Shown here: piece after piece, positions 13,137-24,181 of the stretch
How the letters are laid out: the number at the start of each line of letters is the position of its first letter
Position numbering within the stretch: the stretch's first letter is position 1
Assembly: GCA_039881145.1 (NCBI GenBank)
Contig: JAYKKI010000132.1
Span: forward strand, 2,270,501 to 2,334,500
Source of the DNA: Druceiella hillmani
Taxonomy: Eukaryota > Arthropoda > Insecta > Lepidoptera > Hepialidae
DNA length: 64,000 nt
Direction: 5' to 3'
The notes under the pieces: generated by a model
Database searches by the model: none
Seen by the model: the letters and a program-made list of their open reading frames with translations, nothing else
What the model was told of the DNA's origin: nothing
Translations under genes and position numbers: made by a program

Positions 13137-13177
13137 CCACCTGAAGATGTTGTAATACAACGAAACCTAGGTCGTGG
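13137..13177 (+). ncRNA. Hammerhead ribozyme, type I, apparently intact (copy 2 right arm)
   Basis: All hammerhead parts are in order. Stem I 5' strand CCAC is 13137-13140 and the core CUGAAGA is 13141-13147. One extra U (13148) precedes stem II, GUUGU-AAU-ACAAC (13149-13161). GAA is 13162-13164. Stem III is A-CC-UA-GG-U (13165-13172), followed by cleavage-site C at 13173. Stem I 3' strand GUGG is 13174-13177. Stems II and III are closed by loops, so stem I is the open helix (type I). The very short stem III with a 2-nt loop is what is known for Penelope-like elements and retrozymes, which are thought to work best as dimers. An extra base after A9 is tolerated in some natural hammerheads. Confidence 0.75.
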
Positions 13178-16100
13178 TAAAGAACTTAAAGAAAGTAGAA
13201 ATAGTACTACATCATGTAGTTTCATTTAATTGTCAGTAATGAATTTCTACAAAATTAACGCCAAATATATTCGATTACAAAATTTTATATTTAGCCAATT
13301 TCTTATATCTTCTTTGGATTAATTAACCCCGGACAGACGAAACAATGAAACGTCCAGAAAAAAATATTTGTCTTTTTAAATAATTCTCTTCAAATCCCTA
13401 AATGTACCATCGTCTCGACAGTGTGCCACGATCTCAAGACCACAAGAACCACAGAGGTTGGAGATGCTATCTATAGTAATTTATATGAGCATCTGACTGA
13501 TAATTAGAGGGAAGGTGAAGTTTGCGATGTGCGAAAAAATAATGTAATGTAACTGTTTCGTTCAATTTATACAGGAGTGAATAAGTAAAAAGCTGACACA
13601 AAAATTCGTAGCTATAGGGCCTAAACATAAAATTATTTTGAAATTCCTTTTGATCGCTTTAATTTAACTCTGCATCGCGTCCAGCCGCATCCGGGCCCTA
13701 TTTGAAGAGATGTAATTTTTTATGTAATAATGTTAAAAGGGTTTATATCACACTTTTTCCAACTTCGTGCGAATCGCCCTGATTTTTCCTGTTAGAGTGT
13801 ACATGGGTCCACGCTGTAATTAAGCCGAAAATTAATTATTTTTAACATTTTCGTTTGAAAGTAAATTAAATTAAAATTGCCTTAAATTGTCTTAGAAATA
13901 AATTAAAGTTGCTTTTATGTAAATGACACTTCAAATTTATTTCTCCTGCAGAAGAACGGACAGTACTTTTTTTAATTTAAAAATGATCACGATAAAGTAA
14001 AAATGTACTTCTTTGATATACAATTGTCCTCATCACCTTTTTGATGGGAGAAATTTTAACTGTTAAATATTAAAATTACGTGTATAAAAAAATACCTTAA
14101 TGAACATTTTATGACGTTTTATTAATATTCATACTTTCTACTAGAGTTATGACCATTTTCAAGATCAAAATTTCCGGAAACTTTCCTGAAATATATTTGC
14201 TTTTATCTGTAACTCGCATAATTGACAAACGATTTGCCCACTTTAACTTTATTGCCTAATGCTTCCAGAGAAATGATTTCCGACTGTTAATTTCAATGAA
14301 TTTGACGGAGTGATAAGAAACAAATAATGGTTAATAAAATTAAAAATGCATACTTTGCCACGCATAAAAATTGTCATTGTTTATACAATTTGATATAAAA
14401 AATTTGTGCTTCACCTAGTTCTCACCAGTTTTATATAACGGATGATTGATGATGTTAAGGATAAAATATTATGTTTGAAAAAATTAATGTTATTAGTCAT
14501 TCATTATTCACGAAAAGAATCTTATTTATTGTTTTCTATAGTAATTAGGAAGTACGATATTTCTACCATGCCACATGCTTTGTCTAAGGACCATAGGATT
14601 TAAGTCAAGTCATTAATTGAATTTTAACTATAAAGTTAACCATAATCAATTACAGTTCCTACTCTGGTGACATAGAAAGAGAATATAAAGTAATCAGAAT
14701 AACTACATATGATCCGACATGGCAGATTGAATAAGTCAAATAAAATTTATTTTACCAGGAAATTTTATCGAAGCAAGTAGAAATATCAGTTTTATCAAAA
14801 TATCCAAACGTAACGTCGCTCAGCAAAACTAGAGTAACTTGTTTACGTCTTGTTTTGTGGTAGCCGTATGTATTAATGGAGTTACGAGTAGGGATAGGGC
14901 TCTGCCTCCTTTCCTTACTGCGACGTATTTTTCTCAGATAAAATTCTTGGTAAAAAGCATTTTCCATTTTCAGGTAGAGTACGTGTCAGTTCTAAGGATA
15001 TGCATATACATGTATGTGAAAGATTCTAAACCTCTTACGATGGAGTGCATATCATTGTGTTACATGTAATATGTTTTCCACCCGGCTAGAGTAAATTCTC
15101 GAGTCTTTTGTCCATTAGGATGGAGTGCGTGCCATAAATGTGCCCCTCAAACTCGCAATTAGCTCTGAGTATATGTGTCACATATTTCTTATTTCTTCAT
15201 TTAGTTTCCAATAAATTTCTTTTCTTTAGGAAATATTTTGACGCAAATATTTATACCCACTATAAAGGTTTTTATTCTGTTAAAAAAATTAAATGAGATC
15301 TTTGCTCTAAACACCCCATCAATTGTTACTGATGTTAATATCAGATTTTATTGTGCCAGCCATATTTAAATTTTATTACTTTTATTTATAACAAGCAATA
15401 TCAACAATATTTAACTACATAATTCTGGTTTTCGTTATTTTTCTTAAGTATAAACGCATCCTTAATTTTTATATTATTTAATAAATAATATTAATAAAAA
15501 AGCTATATATTGTTTTTGGAGTGATATCTTAAAAGATGACCGCAAAAACGTTTATGTATTGACTATGCCAAGTCTAATTGATGTTTTGCTCATTGCAACA
15601 CGACTGCGGTATGTGGAGAATATTCACTATAAACTAGATTGATATACATCAAACTTATGATTTTAATTGCCATAAAACTGTTTGATAATTTTTTTATAAA
15701 ATTATTCATATGAATGATATGAATTTTAAGGTTAGAATAATTTTCCTGATAATTTTGAATTTCAAGATTGTATTTTCCAAGATTTTAATTTAAATAAAGC
15801 TAATTAAAACAAGTGAACTTCGAACAGTTCTAATTGCCTGCATCTTTAAGAAAAATAATAATGAAAATTAATGTAAATCTTGTTTCTATCTAGTTAACTT
15901 TTAGCAGATATGTAATTTTTTTTCAATGAAATATAATTTCATAGTGTAAACAATGTGGCGTCAGGATGTAGTAAAATATTGATTAGGGTATAATTTTGTT
16001 AAACGACGTTTTGTATCTAAGTTAGGTGACGTACCTATGTACGCCAGACGAAAAAAAAATATACATATTTTCATTAAATTAAGAGGGGGGGGGGGACTTG

Positions 16101-16484
16101 GGACAAAATAATTACAAACAATACCATCTTTCAACAGATTTCAAATATTACCTTCAAATAAAGAGATATTTTTTTCCATGATGTGTGATTGTGTCAAAAA
16201 TTTAATAATATAGCTAACAATCTTTTTATCAACATTTTACTAAACGTGAAATAATCAAACTGCATCCTTATTTTTAACAAAAAAATATGTCATTTGTTGT
16301 TATAAGTCGACTTGTACTTTGAGTAAAAAATTCCATTTTCAGTCGTTTTTGTATACGTTGACGTCAAATAGATTACATAATCAAAATAACAAAATCATAA
16401 TGGTTCATGTAATTCGGTAATCTTTTAATGCAATATACCTCTTTTGAATTAGCAAAATCTGCTTTCATCTGAAACTCTTTTCTT

Positions 16485-16735
16485 TCGATTATTTCTTGAG
16501 ATATATTTTATTGAATATGTTGGTCATTCTTTCATAGATTGAGCGTTCTACTTTATGGTGAGGAAAATTTTTTATTTTTTCTTGAGATATATTTTACTGA
16601 ATTTGGTGGTTATTCATTAAAAAATGAGCGTTATTCTTTGTTATGAGGATAATATTTGATTATTTCTTGAGATATATTTTAATGAATATGGTGGTTATTC
16701 CTTTATAGATTGAGCGTTCTCCTTTATCATGAGGC
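16485..16735. repeat. Tandem repeat, unit about 85 bp, three copies
   Basis: TTTCTTGAGATATATTTTA recurs at 16493, 16579 and 16664. Each copy is followed by TGAAT(A/T)TG(G/T)TGGT(T/C)ATTC and GAGCGTT(C/A)T(A/T)CTTT(A/G)T--TGAGG. Confidence 0.85.
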
Positions 16736-17599
16736 TCTGATTTTGCTTGGGAAGAAACGTGACGCATTTGTGTATAATATAATTACAATTAATTTATTAA
16801 TATTTTTCTCGTCAGCTATGTTTTTAGTCAGCAACACTGCGGCTGGATATAATGTACGGCCTAAACTAATAATAAAAAGACTTATACCAAATAATTTATA
16901 ATCATTTTTCACTTTTTGATATTGTTCCCATATTTTCATGAATCTTTTTAATACAGCTTTAATATGAGTTTGACTTGCAATTGAACTAGCCACAATCGAT
17001 TCCGGTCAGTTAACAAATTATTGTTCATTTCCTATAAGTTTTAAGAAAGTATTATACACCTTATAATTATCGGATCACTATAAACCACAATTTGAATTAC
17101 AGTACTGATGTTATTGTGGAAAACACTACAAAACAAAAAAATCATCTTTTGAAAATTACAATAATTTAAAAAGTATAATATTTAATCGAATTAAATATTT
17201 GTTTATCAAATATTTTATAAGGTACAGTATTTTATTCTTAGGGTCATAAAGGATAATCTGCTTATACAAAACATGTAGGGTAACCTTCGGAAAAGACCCT
17301 CGCCCTCCTATTTACAAACAACGAATTAAATTAATTATAAATTTAATTGCACTATGTACATACAGCGTGAGTTATACTGTAAATATATTTATCATTATAA
17401 TAATATTTAGTAATTTTTTCGCCATCTTTGCTAACAACAGGGAACAAACTGAGAAAAAATCTAAATTTCTTCTCGATATATGAGGAAATATAAAACTGTA
17501 TGTTCTTTCACAATTCAAATATTTTAGTAATTTTTAACGATATCTTATACTGTAGCTAATAGTTAGTTCGGTGTGCTCTTTTTGCAATAATTTGATCTT

Positions 17600-17710
<111 letters not shown>

Positions 17711-18352
17711 CATATTAAACGATGTAAATAAATAATTATATCATTGATAGAGTTCCTTCATAATTTATCTAAACTGTTACAATCTATTAATTTGTTGTAT
17801 CACATTAACACGTAGATAATTAAATATTAGTCAATTCTTAAAATAATTTTGCTGACCGTTAATAAAACCGGAATGAAAATATTGAATAATACTTATTATT
17901 ATAACTAGATGATTTACTAGGCTCATTTAGAAAAAATAAATCTAAAGCTAAAGAAAACCTCAATATGAAATGTGTATATAACAATGCATTAAATGATACA
18001 AGTTAAGAAACATATATTTTCTTTTACAGAAGTGTAATCTATCCTTTATAGATCTTTCCTCAAATTATTGTTAAGTATTTACAAAGGGGTCTTAGTTCAT
18101 AAAATGATCGTACTATATGTGATAATACGATTGCGACTATTATTCATGGGGTTAATTATCACAGTTATTAAAATAAATTGTTATTGTACAAAGTTCTCAT
18201 TGCCAGACAAAAGGGGATTTTCTAAATTAACTAATTTTTTTCTCAAAAATCAGATGAATTAAAAATTGTTAAATAATGTCAAATCTGTAATATGTGAGAT
18301 TACACCAATATAATTTAAAAAAAAAATACTAAATAAATCATGGGGTCATATA

Positions 18353-18775
18353 ATGAAAAGAGCAAAAAAGGATGTCTCCGGCAAATTCTAATAGCCCAGA
18401 TCCACCACCATGTCACCAGAAACACCTACCGATCTCGCTTTCAGAATCAACCAACCATCCAGCATCAAATTCAACGACTCCACCTAACGTGGCTTTGACA
18501 CTTATGTCGCATAAGCAAATCCAGGCTTCATTACCAGCTTCCTTGCAGAATTCGACCTGATTTGTGGAAAGGTCAGTGAGATGCACCGAAAAAACCTGAT
18601 TAAAATAAATTAAAGTGACGAAAGGATAAAAAGATAACAACTAGATTTACATAAAGCAAAAATCGCAGCTAATGACCGTATGAAAAGTCGAGAAGCAGTA
18701 GAACGAGCTCGGGAATCAACCTTACCTGGAGCAGCACACTGGTTTAGAGGTGACCCTCAGCTGGATGCCACCTAA
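18353..18775 (+). pseudogene. Unidentified protein-like frame with six TAA/TAG stops
   Basis: One frame runs from an ATG at 18353 to a TAA at 18773-18775 without a frameshift. Its codons look protein-like: mixed composition, many C-ending third positions, and GC content above the flanks. Segments include MSPETPTDLAFRINQPSS from 18410, NPGFITSFLAEFDLICGK from about 18518, and AANDRMKSREAVERARES then PGAAHWFRGDPQLDAT near the end. Internal stops are TAA 18389, TAG 18392, TAA 18485, TAA 18512, TAA 18611 and TAA 18635; there is no TGA. I do not recognise the family. Alternative frames here are Pro/Ser/Thr-rich, as expected for out-of-frame reading. It is most likely a degraded retrocopy or transposon fragment. 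Confidence 0.45.
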
Positions 18776-19789
18776 ATACAATTCAATCATTCGTTCATTC
18801 ATTAAAGATGAAAATTTATGAAAAGCTGAAAAGGGCAAATTGTAATAAAACAATTAGGAAATTTTAAAACATTTTTATGTCCTTCATATCGTAATAATAG
18901 TTAAATACAAGTACGTACTCTTTACAATATCTATAGAGAAAATTGTCTTACAGCGAAGTTCCATTATTTTACATGTATGTATATTCATATTTACAAAGAC
19001 CTTAAAATTAATAGATTGGACTAAAATTTCTCGTAACTAATTCATTCTCAATTCGATTATCATTTCCATATTTTATTTCACGACGGAGGCGTAGCTGAAA
19101 TTGATAAAGTTTTAAATAAGGATTAAGTTCTCGTCAATAAAAACAGATCGGATTTATCTTTATAAAAGTCTGATTCAAGTTATTTAATAAAATACTCTTA
19201 AATGTATTTGGGGTTAGGAAAATATTTTAAAAATTTTAAGACAGCCCCAATGTAATACAATTAGCCGTAATTGCACTTGTTTGAAAAATCTTGGAATGTT
19301 GTTCCATTTTTAGCATAAACCTTCTTATTTTTAAGGAAATTCCATTTTATTTTCCTTGTTTGTTTTCGTACATAAATATAGAATTTAAAGCATTTAAAGG
19401 AAGAAAAGGTTAATAGCAATACATTTATTAGAAATATTTAAATTAAGTTCAAATATGAAAAAAGCTTAAAAAGTTATAATACGGAAAATGTACTAGAATA
19501 GCCATGAGAAGTATTTTTTTATCCTGTTGCGTTAAAGCCAATTAAATTCACTTAAATATAGATTGGATTCGAATACATTGTTTTTTTACCTTTATGTCCG
19601 TTGTTGAATTATTCACGTGATTACCATAATGTAACTATTTTGAAGCTAATGTTAAAATATATATTAGGTCAAAATCAGGAAACCTTTGCACAATAGAAAT
19701 TAATTATTTGTAAGTATCCTCAAAGTTGAGAAAATATTGTAATAGTGCAAACACTTGATCTGGCATTTAGGTGGATTTTGATTGTCCAT

Positions 19790-19925
19790 TCCTTCATGTA
19801 GGATAAAGATACGTGGATAGATGACTTGGTAAATGTCCAAAGGTCATGGGAAGCTGCTGGATACAAATAGGACAACCAAGATCAATCCCTGTGGTAATCT
19901 AAGGGGTAGCCTTATATCAAAGAAA
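19790..19925 (+). pseudogene. Possible LINE ORF2 C-terminal remnant
   Basis: The frame reads DTWIDDLVNVQRSWEAAGYK, then a stop, then DNQDQSLW, another stop and SKG. This resembles the C-terminal R-W-x-D-D-L-V-x-V...W...A-Q-D-R...W-R-x-L-G-E-A-Y segment common at the end of insect non-LTR ORF2 proteins. It has two stops and only weak similarity. It may equally be chance. Confidence 0.3.
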
Positions 19926-22692
19926 ATAAATCTAATATTAAAATAGTTATTTATTGAGAATCATGATAATCAGCAGAACGGTAGTATATTATTTGTAAGC
20001 GACCAACAGTTGGGAAATATTGTAATCGTAAAAAAGGCTTACTGGGTTTTCATTGTAAATTTCTCCGGCATAATGAAGAAAATAATTTTGAAAAAAATTG
20101 TGTACTTATATATATTTGCTCTAACTTTAAAGATATATGTATAGGAACATGAAATCAGAGAGAGTAAATGATAAAGATATAAATCTTCTTTTATTTATTT
20201 CCGTTTTATGAAATTGAAATCAAATGTCAAACTGGTTGACCTAAAGTCATTTTAAAGAAAATGTTTTCCATGGACAGAAAATATTGAAAGGTATTAATAT
20301 ATCAAAGAGCACAGATCATATTTAAATAGCAGGGCAAAATATATAATTACTATTCGCTTTAATCAGAAGTTAAATACTTTGTTAAATATTTATCAGCATT
20401 AATTTTATTGTTCATCTTTGAAATTAAAGCAATTAAAAATCCGTTTTTCTATTGGATAGCCGATATTTTATTACAATGCGTAAATAAGCATTGAAATAAA
20501 ATATCGATGCTCAAAATTGTGCACATCCAGATTGAAAACTTTTTCAGCACAAAAAACTGAAATAATCTTCGAATTTTAAAGAATATAAAAATACCTGTTT
20601 ATAATTAGGAAAAACATAACGTAAAAATGATTTCACAGAAGAAATGCTTCCTGTTTTCTTCTACGTTTAAAGTTAATACTAAAAACAATAGAAATTAGAA
20701 AACTTCAGCCTCAATATAAAAATCACTTCTTTGTTAAAAAAGCCAAAACCAATAATAAAGTCTTCCTTGGTTAATAAATTTATTAACAAAGGTTTATCTC
20801 TTAGAGTTCATGGTATGAAACTAAAGTAATTTCCGTTTTTTTTTTCATATAATATATTACAATTTAAATATCTATAAATAAATAGAGAAGAATACGACGA
20901 AGTGGAGAGCCATTTAATGAAAATATTACTCACCCAGAGATTTGGCATTGCGCCAACAGCGTGTATGTATTTCCTCCTTGTATTTTTAGCCAGTGCCCTA
21001 ATCAATTTCGTGCTGAATGTTTTGGGGAACTGTTATGAGGATCGGACTTAAGAGGATTTAAGACAGAATTGATCGAATGCATTAATTTATTATATGAGTT
21101 TTCCCTGTATGCACGAGGAAAGATAATACGAAACAATTTCAGGGAATTTGGAAGTTTCATTTCTTATCAGACACCAGAGCTGACGATTCGTATAGTAGCA
21201 AAATAACAATGACAATAAATAATGTATACGTTCTGTTGTTTATTTTTATACATTTTTGGTTTAGAAGCAAAACTGGCCGAGTTTATCGAGATTAATTTTA
21301 TAGGAGGGAGTTTTGCATTATTAGAACCAAGTTTTTAATTTTTTTATATTTTTTTTTGCGTTTTATTATTTACAAACAGTTTTTAATAAATAATTTTTCA
21401 AACAAGTGGATATCGTCAATTTTGCTTTACAACCGACATTAAGGAATTACTTCGACTGACGTAGTCAATTTTTTATTTCTTAATGTGACAATTACTTGAT
21501 TAGGTTAAAATGATAAACTGAATATCTCTCATACGAATAGATTGTGACATTTTTGACTACTATACGATGCTTAAAATACTGACGATCTAATTCTACTAAA
21601 TTTTCTGTAGAAATGTTAAAAAAAATTATGCCTAAATTTGAAAATGGTAATTAAGCTGCTCTTTCTAAAACATGTCTAAAAAAAATGGTCTGTATTAAAT
21701 TTTAAGCGTTACTATGCCGGTAATAGACTCATTTTTATAGGGATTTTTGGTCGAAATTTTCCACGTTATTCTTTAATATATATTGTACTTAATTTTGGCG
21801 GAAAAAAATTACTGGATATATGGTTGCTTTTGGCCAAATTAGTTTTTCTTATAAGAAATATGGGCATGTACAAACCGACAATTAATGTTTATAGCTTCAT
21901 ATTTTTACTCAGACTTGTATTCGTAACATATCATACGTCACGAGTGCAAGTCGAAGTGGAAAATAAATTGTGCACATGTAAACCTGGAAGAAGATAGTAG
22001 GATTCTGCTCGCCCATTATGGCGATCATCTAATGGTTACATTATGGATACAAATTGAATTCCATCTCTGTTCATAACTGTAGACTTTTATCAGTATTCGA
22101 ATGAAAAAGTTACCTACATACCGTAGGTAATACATATTGATTTTACTCAATGGGTTAACAAAATTTATTTAATACCGTACGACTAGTGATACTTGCTCTC
22201 ACAGCGGTTGTGATAGCGTGTACCGTATATCATTTCCCTGTCATAGAGTAACGCTTGGTTTTCATTTACAAAAGAAACAAGTTTGAAGAAAACTCATTAA
22301 AAATAAAAAAGTATTTAAAACTTCTTAAAAATAAATAAGTAGTTAAACAAAATGATGCTAATAAAACAATTGTTATGTTATTTAGGGGAAATCGGGCTGC
22401 CATTTTAATAAAAAAAGATAAATATTTTATTTGATACAAAATGTAGCTTAATTTAATAATCATAATTTAATATAAGTATTATTATTAGATTGTTGCGTTT
22501 AAAATATTTAAATTATATTTTATTGATTTAAATACAACAGGGAAAAATTATATCCAAACTTTTAGAAAAGACGAAATGTTATTCTAGAGTTTTGAATAAA
22601 ATTATAAATGTGTTAAAATACAGGTATTGTTTTTTAATTATAGTATTTTTATTTATTTTTATAACACGTAATTATGATTTTGTTGAAGTATG

Positions 22693-22720
22693 GATTTCAG
22701 TGTTTGGCAACACCGAAATC
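22693..22720 (+). other. 28-nt hairpin followed by T run
   Basis: GATTTC-A-GTGTT-TGGC-AACAC-C-GAAATC forms 11 pairs with one mismatch and a 4-nt loop, followed by TTTTT. It looks like a terminator-type fold, but in an insect genome no role can be inferred. Confidence 0.6.
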
Positions 22721-23471
22721 TTTTTGACGTGTAAATTAAAATCTTGACCTCGCTAACAAAACTAATTTATAAAACAAAGGGAAAAGTAATGTTATGTGAG
22801 AACATTACTAGTGTAACATACTTTCTTGGTTAGATAATAAATCTTTAAATAATACTTTAAATTGTGATTCTTAAAAATGTATAATATAATGAAGGTATTT
22901 TTAGACTTTCAACCAGTAAAATCGAATTGTATTAGTTTGATTAATTTTATTACAAATTAAAATGTGAACTATATAAAATCAGTCCAGGTTTTCACATACT
23001 CATCATCGAAGATTAAATGAAATTAGTTTTTCTTTTGAATTTAGTAATTTTTTGATCAGGAATTCCCTACAACAATATTAACATTAAAAATAATTATCGA
23101 TATTCCGTCTATTCAATAAAGACTTTATTGTAACCCACGTTTGTAATTGATTACCATATTTGAGTTTGAAACCATGGAAATACCCCATTTTCTCAAAAAT
23201 AAGTTATTTTGCTTCTCTCTATTAATAACATGTTAATAAAAATGCTTAAAATTCCCGTTAGATTTCAATAAAAGACGCCTCACGCATTTACACGCTCCAA
23301 TTTTTTAATTTTAAAAATTAAATTATTGAATTGTCATCGGTTGCATGTGCACATTTTGAATAATTCGAAGATCAAGAAGTGGGTAAAAATTTCATTGAAA
23401 TGTTCCGTTATTTTTTCTTCTTTGTTGTCTTCTTTGTTTTAAACTATTTTTTTTATTTAATAAAAATATTG

Positions 23472-23598
23472 TATTGTCATCAGAACTACACACAATTTCC
23501 CAGCTTCACAATGACAAAAGCATTAGATGTGCATTAAATTTTGTTCCATTACATAATTAATTACCTACAAGTCGACCTAATAAAAGCTTATTAAAAAG
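23472..23598. repeat. Dispersed ATTGTCATCAGAACTAC repeat, copy A
   Basis: ATTGTCATCAGAACTACACA, CAATTTCCCAG, then ATTCCATTACATAATTAAT-like sequence and TCGACCTAATAAAAGCTTAT. It matches 32642-32780 in order. A further partial start (ATTGTCATCGGTTGCATGTG) lies at 23332. It resembles the 3' region of a non-LTR element. Confidence 0.65.
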
Positions 23599-23630
23599 GA
23601 AAATAGGGAAAAATAATAAACAATATTGTT

Positions 23631-23636
23631 TTTATT
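23631..23636 (-). promoter_or_regulatory. Candidate poly(A) signal for the Dpr/zig-8 transcript
   Basis: Plus-strand TTTATT reads AATAAA on the minus strand. It is the first exact AATAAA I find downstream of the TGA at 24075 and would give a 3' UTR of roughly 450 nt. In DNA this AT-rich the hexamer is common by chance, so the assignment is tentative. Confidence 0.25.
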
Positions 23637-24074
23637 GTATTTTTACTTTATCTTCTTTTCTTTTCTTTAGGAATGTTGAGATTTTAAATCTGCTCTTAAT
23701 GTTCGAAATTGCATTTTAAAACTTCCCTCTCCATCAAACTACGCCGTTTCTTAGTGGTTATATTTGTATTATATCTTATCTTTCCCATAATTATAAAATA
23801 AATACAATGTTTATACAAATGTTTACTACCCTCTTTTAAAACTTTACCAGGATAGTTTCAGTAACGCCATCGTTTGTGATTTACTCTTAAATGTCATTTT
23901 CATTATTCCAATTCAAAGTTAATGTAAGATAATATACATAATAAATACATATAACAAATATTTTATAGTAATTAATGTATAATTGTAACTTACGATATAT
24001 GAGTATTCTAAACATTATTCATCCTATTAGACGTTTTCGATTAGTGTCTAGGTAAGCGCTTGAGGCGATACGTG

Positions 24075-24181
24075 TCAGCTCAGCGCTACGGCGAGCATTG
24101 CGATAGTGGTGAACGCGAGAACGAACGCGTCGGGTGTCATTCGCCCCACGTCGCCGCGTTGCATCGCCAGCGGGTTCTCTC
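24075..24181 (-). CDS. zig-8 / dpr: Dpr/zig-8 family Ig protein, terminal coding exon with GPI-type hydrophobic tail
   Basis: After the acceptor (minus strand ATCTCTAG) the exon supplies two bases that complete the split Gly codon. It then encodes 34 residues and a TGA at 24077-24075. The start, ENPLAMQRGD, continues the VHVLRG of the upstream exon, and G-E-N/H-P-x-A-M-Q is the usual Dpr juxtamembrane sequence. The end, PDAFVLAFTTIAMLAVALS, is hydrophobic with no basic stop-transfer residues after it. This fits a GPI-attachment signal, as proposed for Dpr proteins, better than a transmembrane helix with a cytoplasmic tail. The exon is strongly GC- and CpG-rich in a region that is otherwise mostly A and T, consistent with purifying selection. 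Another frame over the same bases gives a longer, Arg-rich open stretch, but it has no family likeness and is out of phase with the splice junction. Confidence 0.92.

Larger units (their letters stand above)
13076..13273. mobile_element. Hammerhead-bearing foldback element, copy 2
   Basis: The right arm is complete: it runs from the ribozyme at 13137 through TACTACATCATGTAGTTTCA to the outer block AATTAACGCCAAATATATTC near 13273. The left arm is truncated and keeps only about 45 bp (13076-13120). The loop between arms is short, about 20 bp. The orientation matches copy 3. Confidence 0.8.
18776..24074. other. AT-rich region downstream of the Dpr gene
   Basis: Holds the probable 3' UTR of the Dpr gene (from 24074 downwards), a possible LINE remnant, a hairpin and one dispersed repeat. 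A less AT-rich patch at 20930-21060 has a donor-like GTGAGTAAT on the minus strand, but its frames are broken. Confidence 0.5.

Noticed and set aside
14752..15069. Overlapping open frames of 71 and 76 codons on both strands
   Set aside because: Neither shows a domain. The region has repeat-like character (GGATGGAGTGC occurring twice near 15040 and 15118) and no gene structure.
16727..16993. 88-codon open frame on the minus strand with a hydrophobic middle (SLFIISLGRTLYPAAV)
   Set aside because: No recognisable family, non-ATG start, no splice signals with a partner exon, and an overlapping open frame on the other strand. It may be a receptor-like relic, but nothing supports that.
18372..18640. 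Pro/Ser/Thr-rich plus-strand frame and an opposing minus-strand frame
   Set aside because: They are out of frame with the more protein-like reading at 18353-18775, and their low-complexity composition is what off-frame translation of coding-like DNA gives.
20935..21060. Exon-like GC-richer patch with minus-strand GTGAGTAAT donor
   Set aside because: All frames across the patch contain stops except a short one without a domain, and no acceptor or partner exon is evident.
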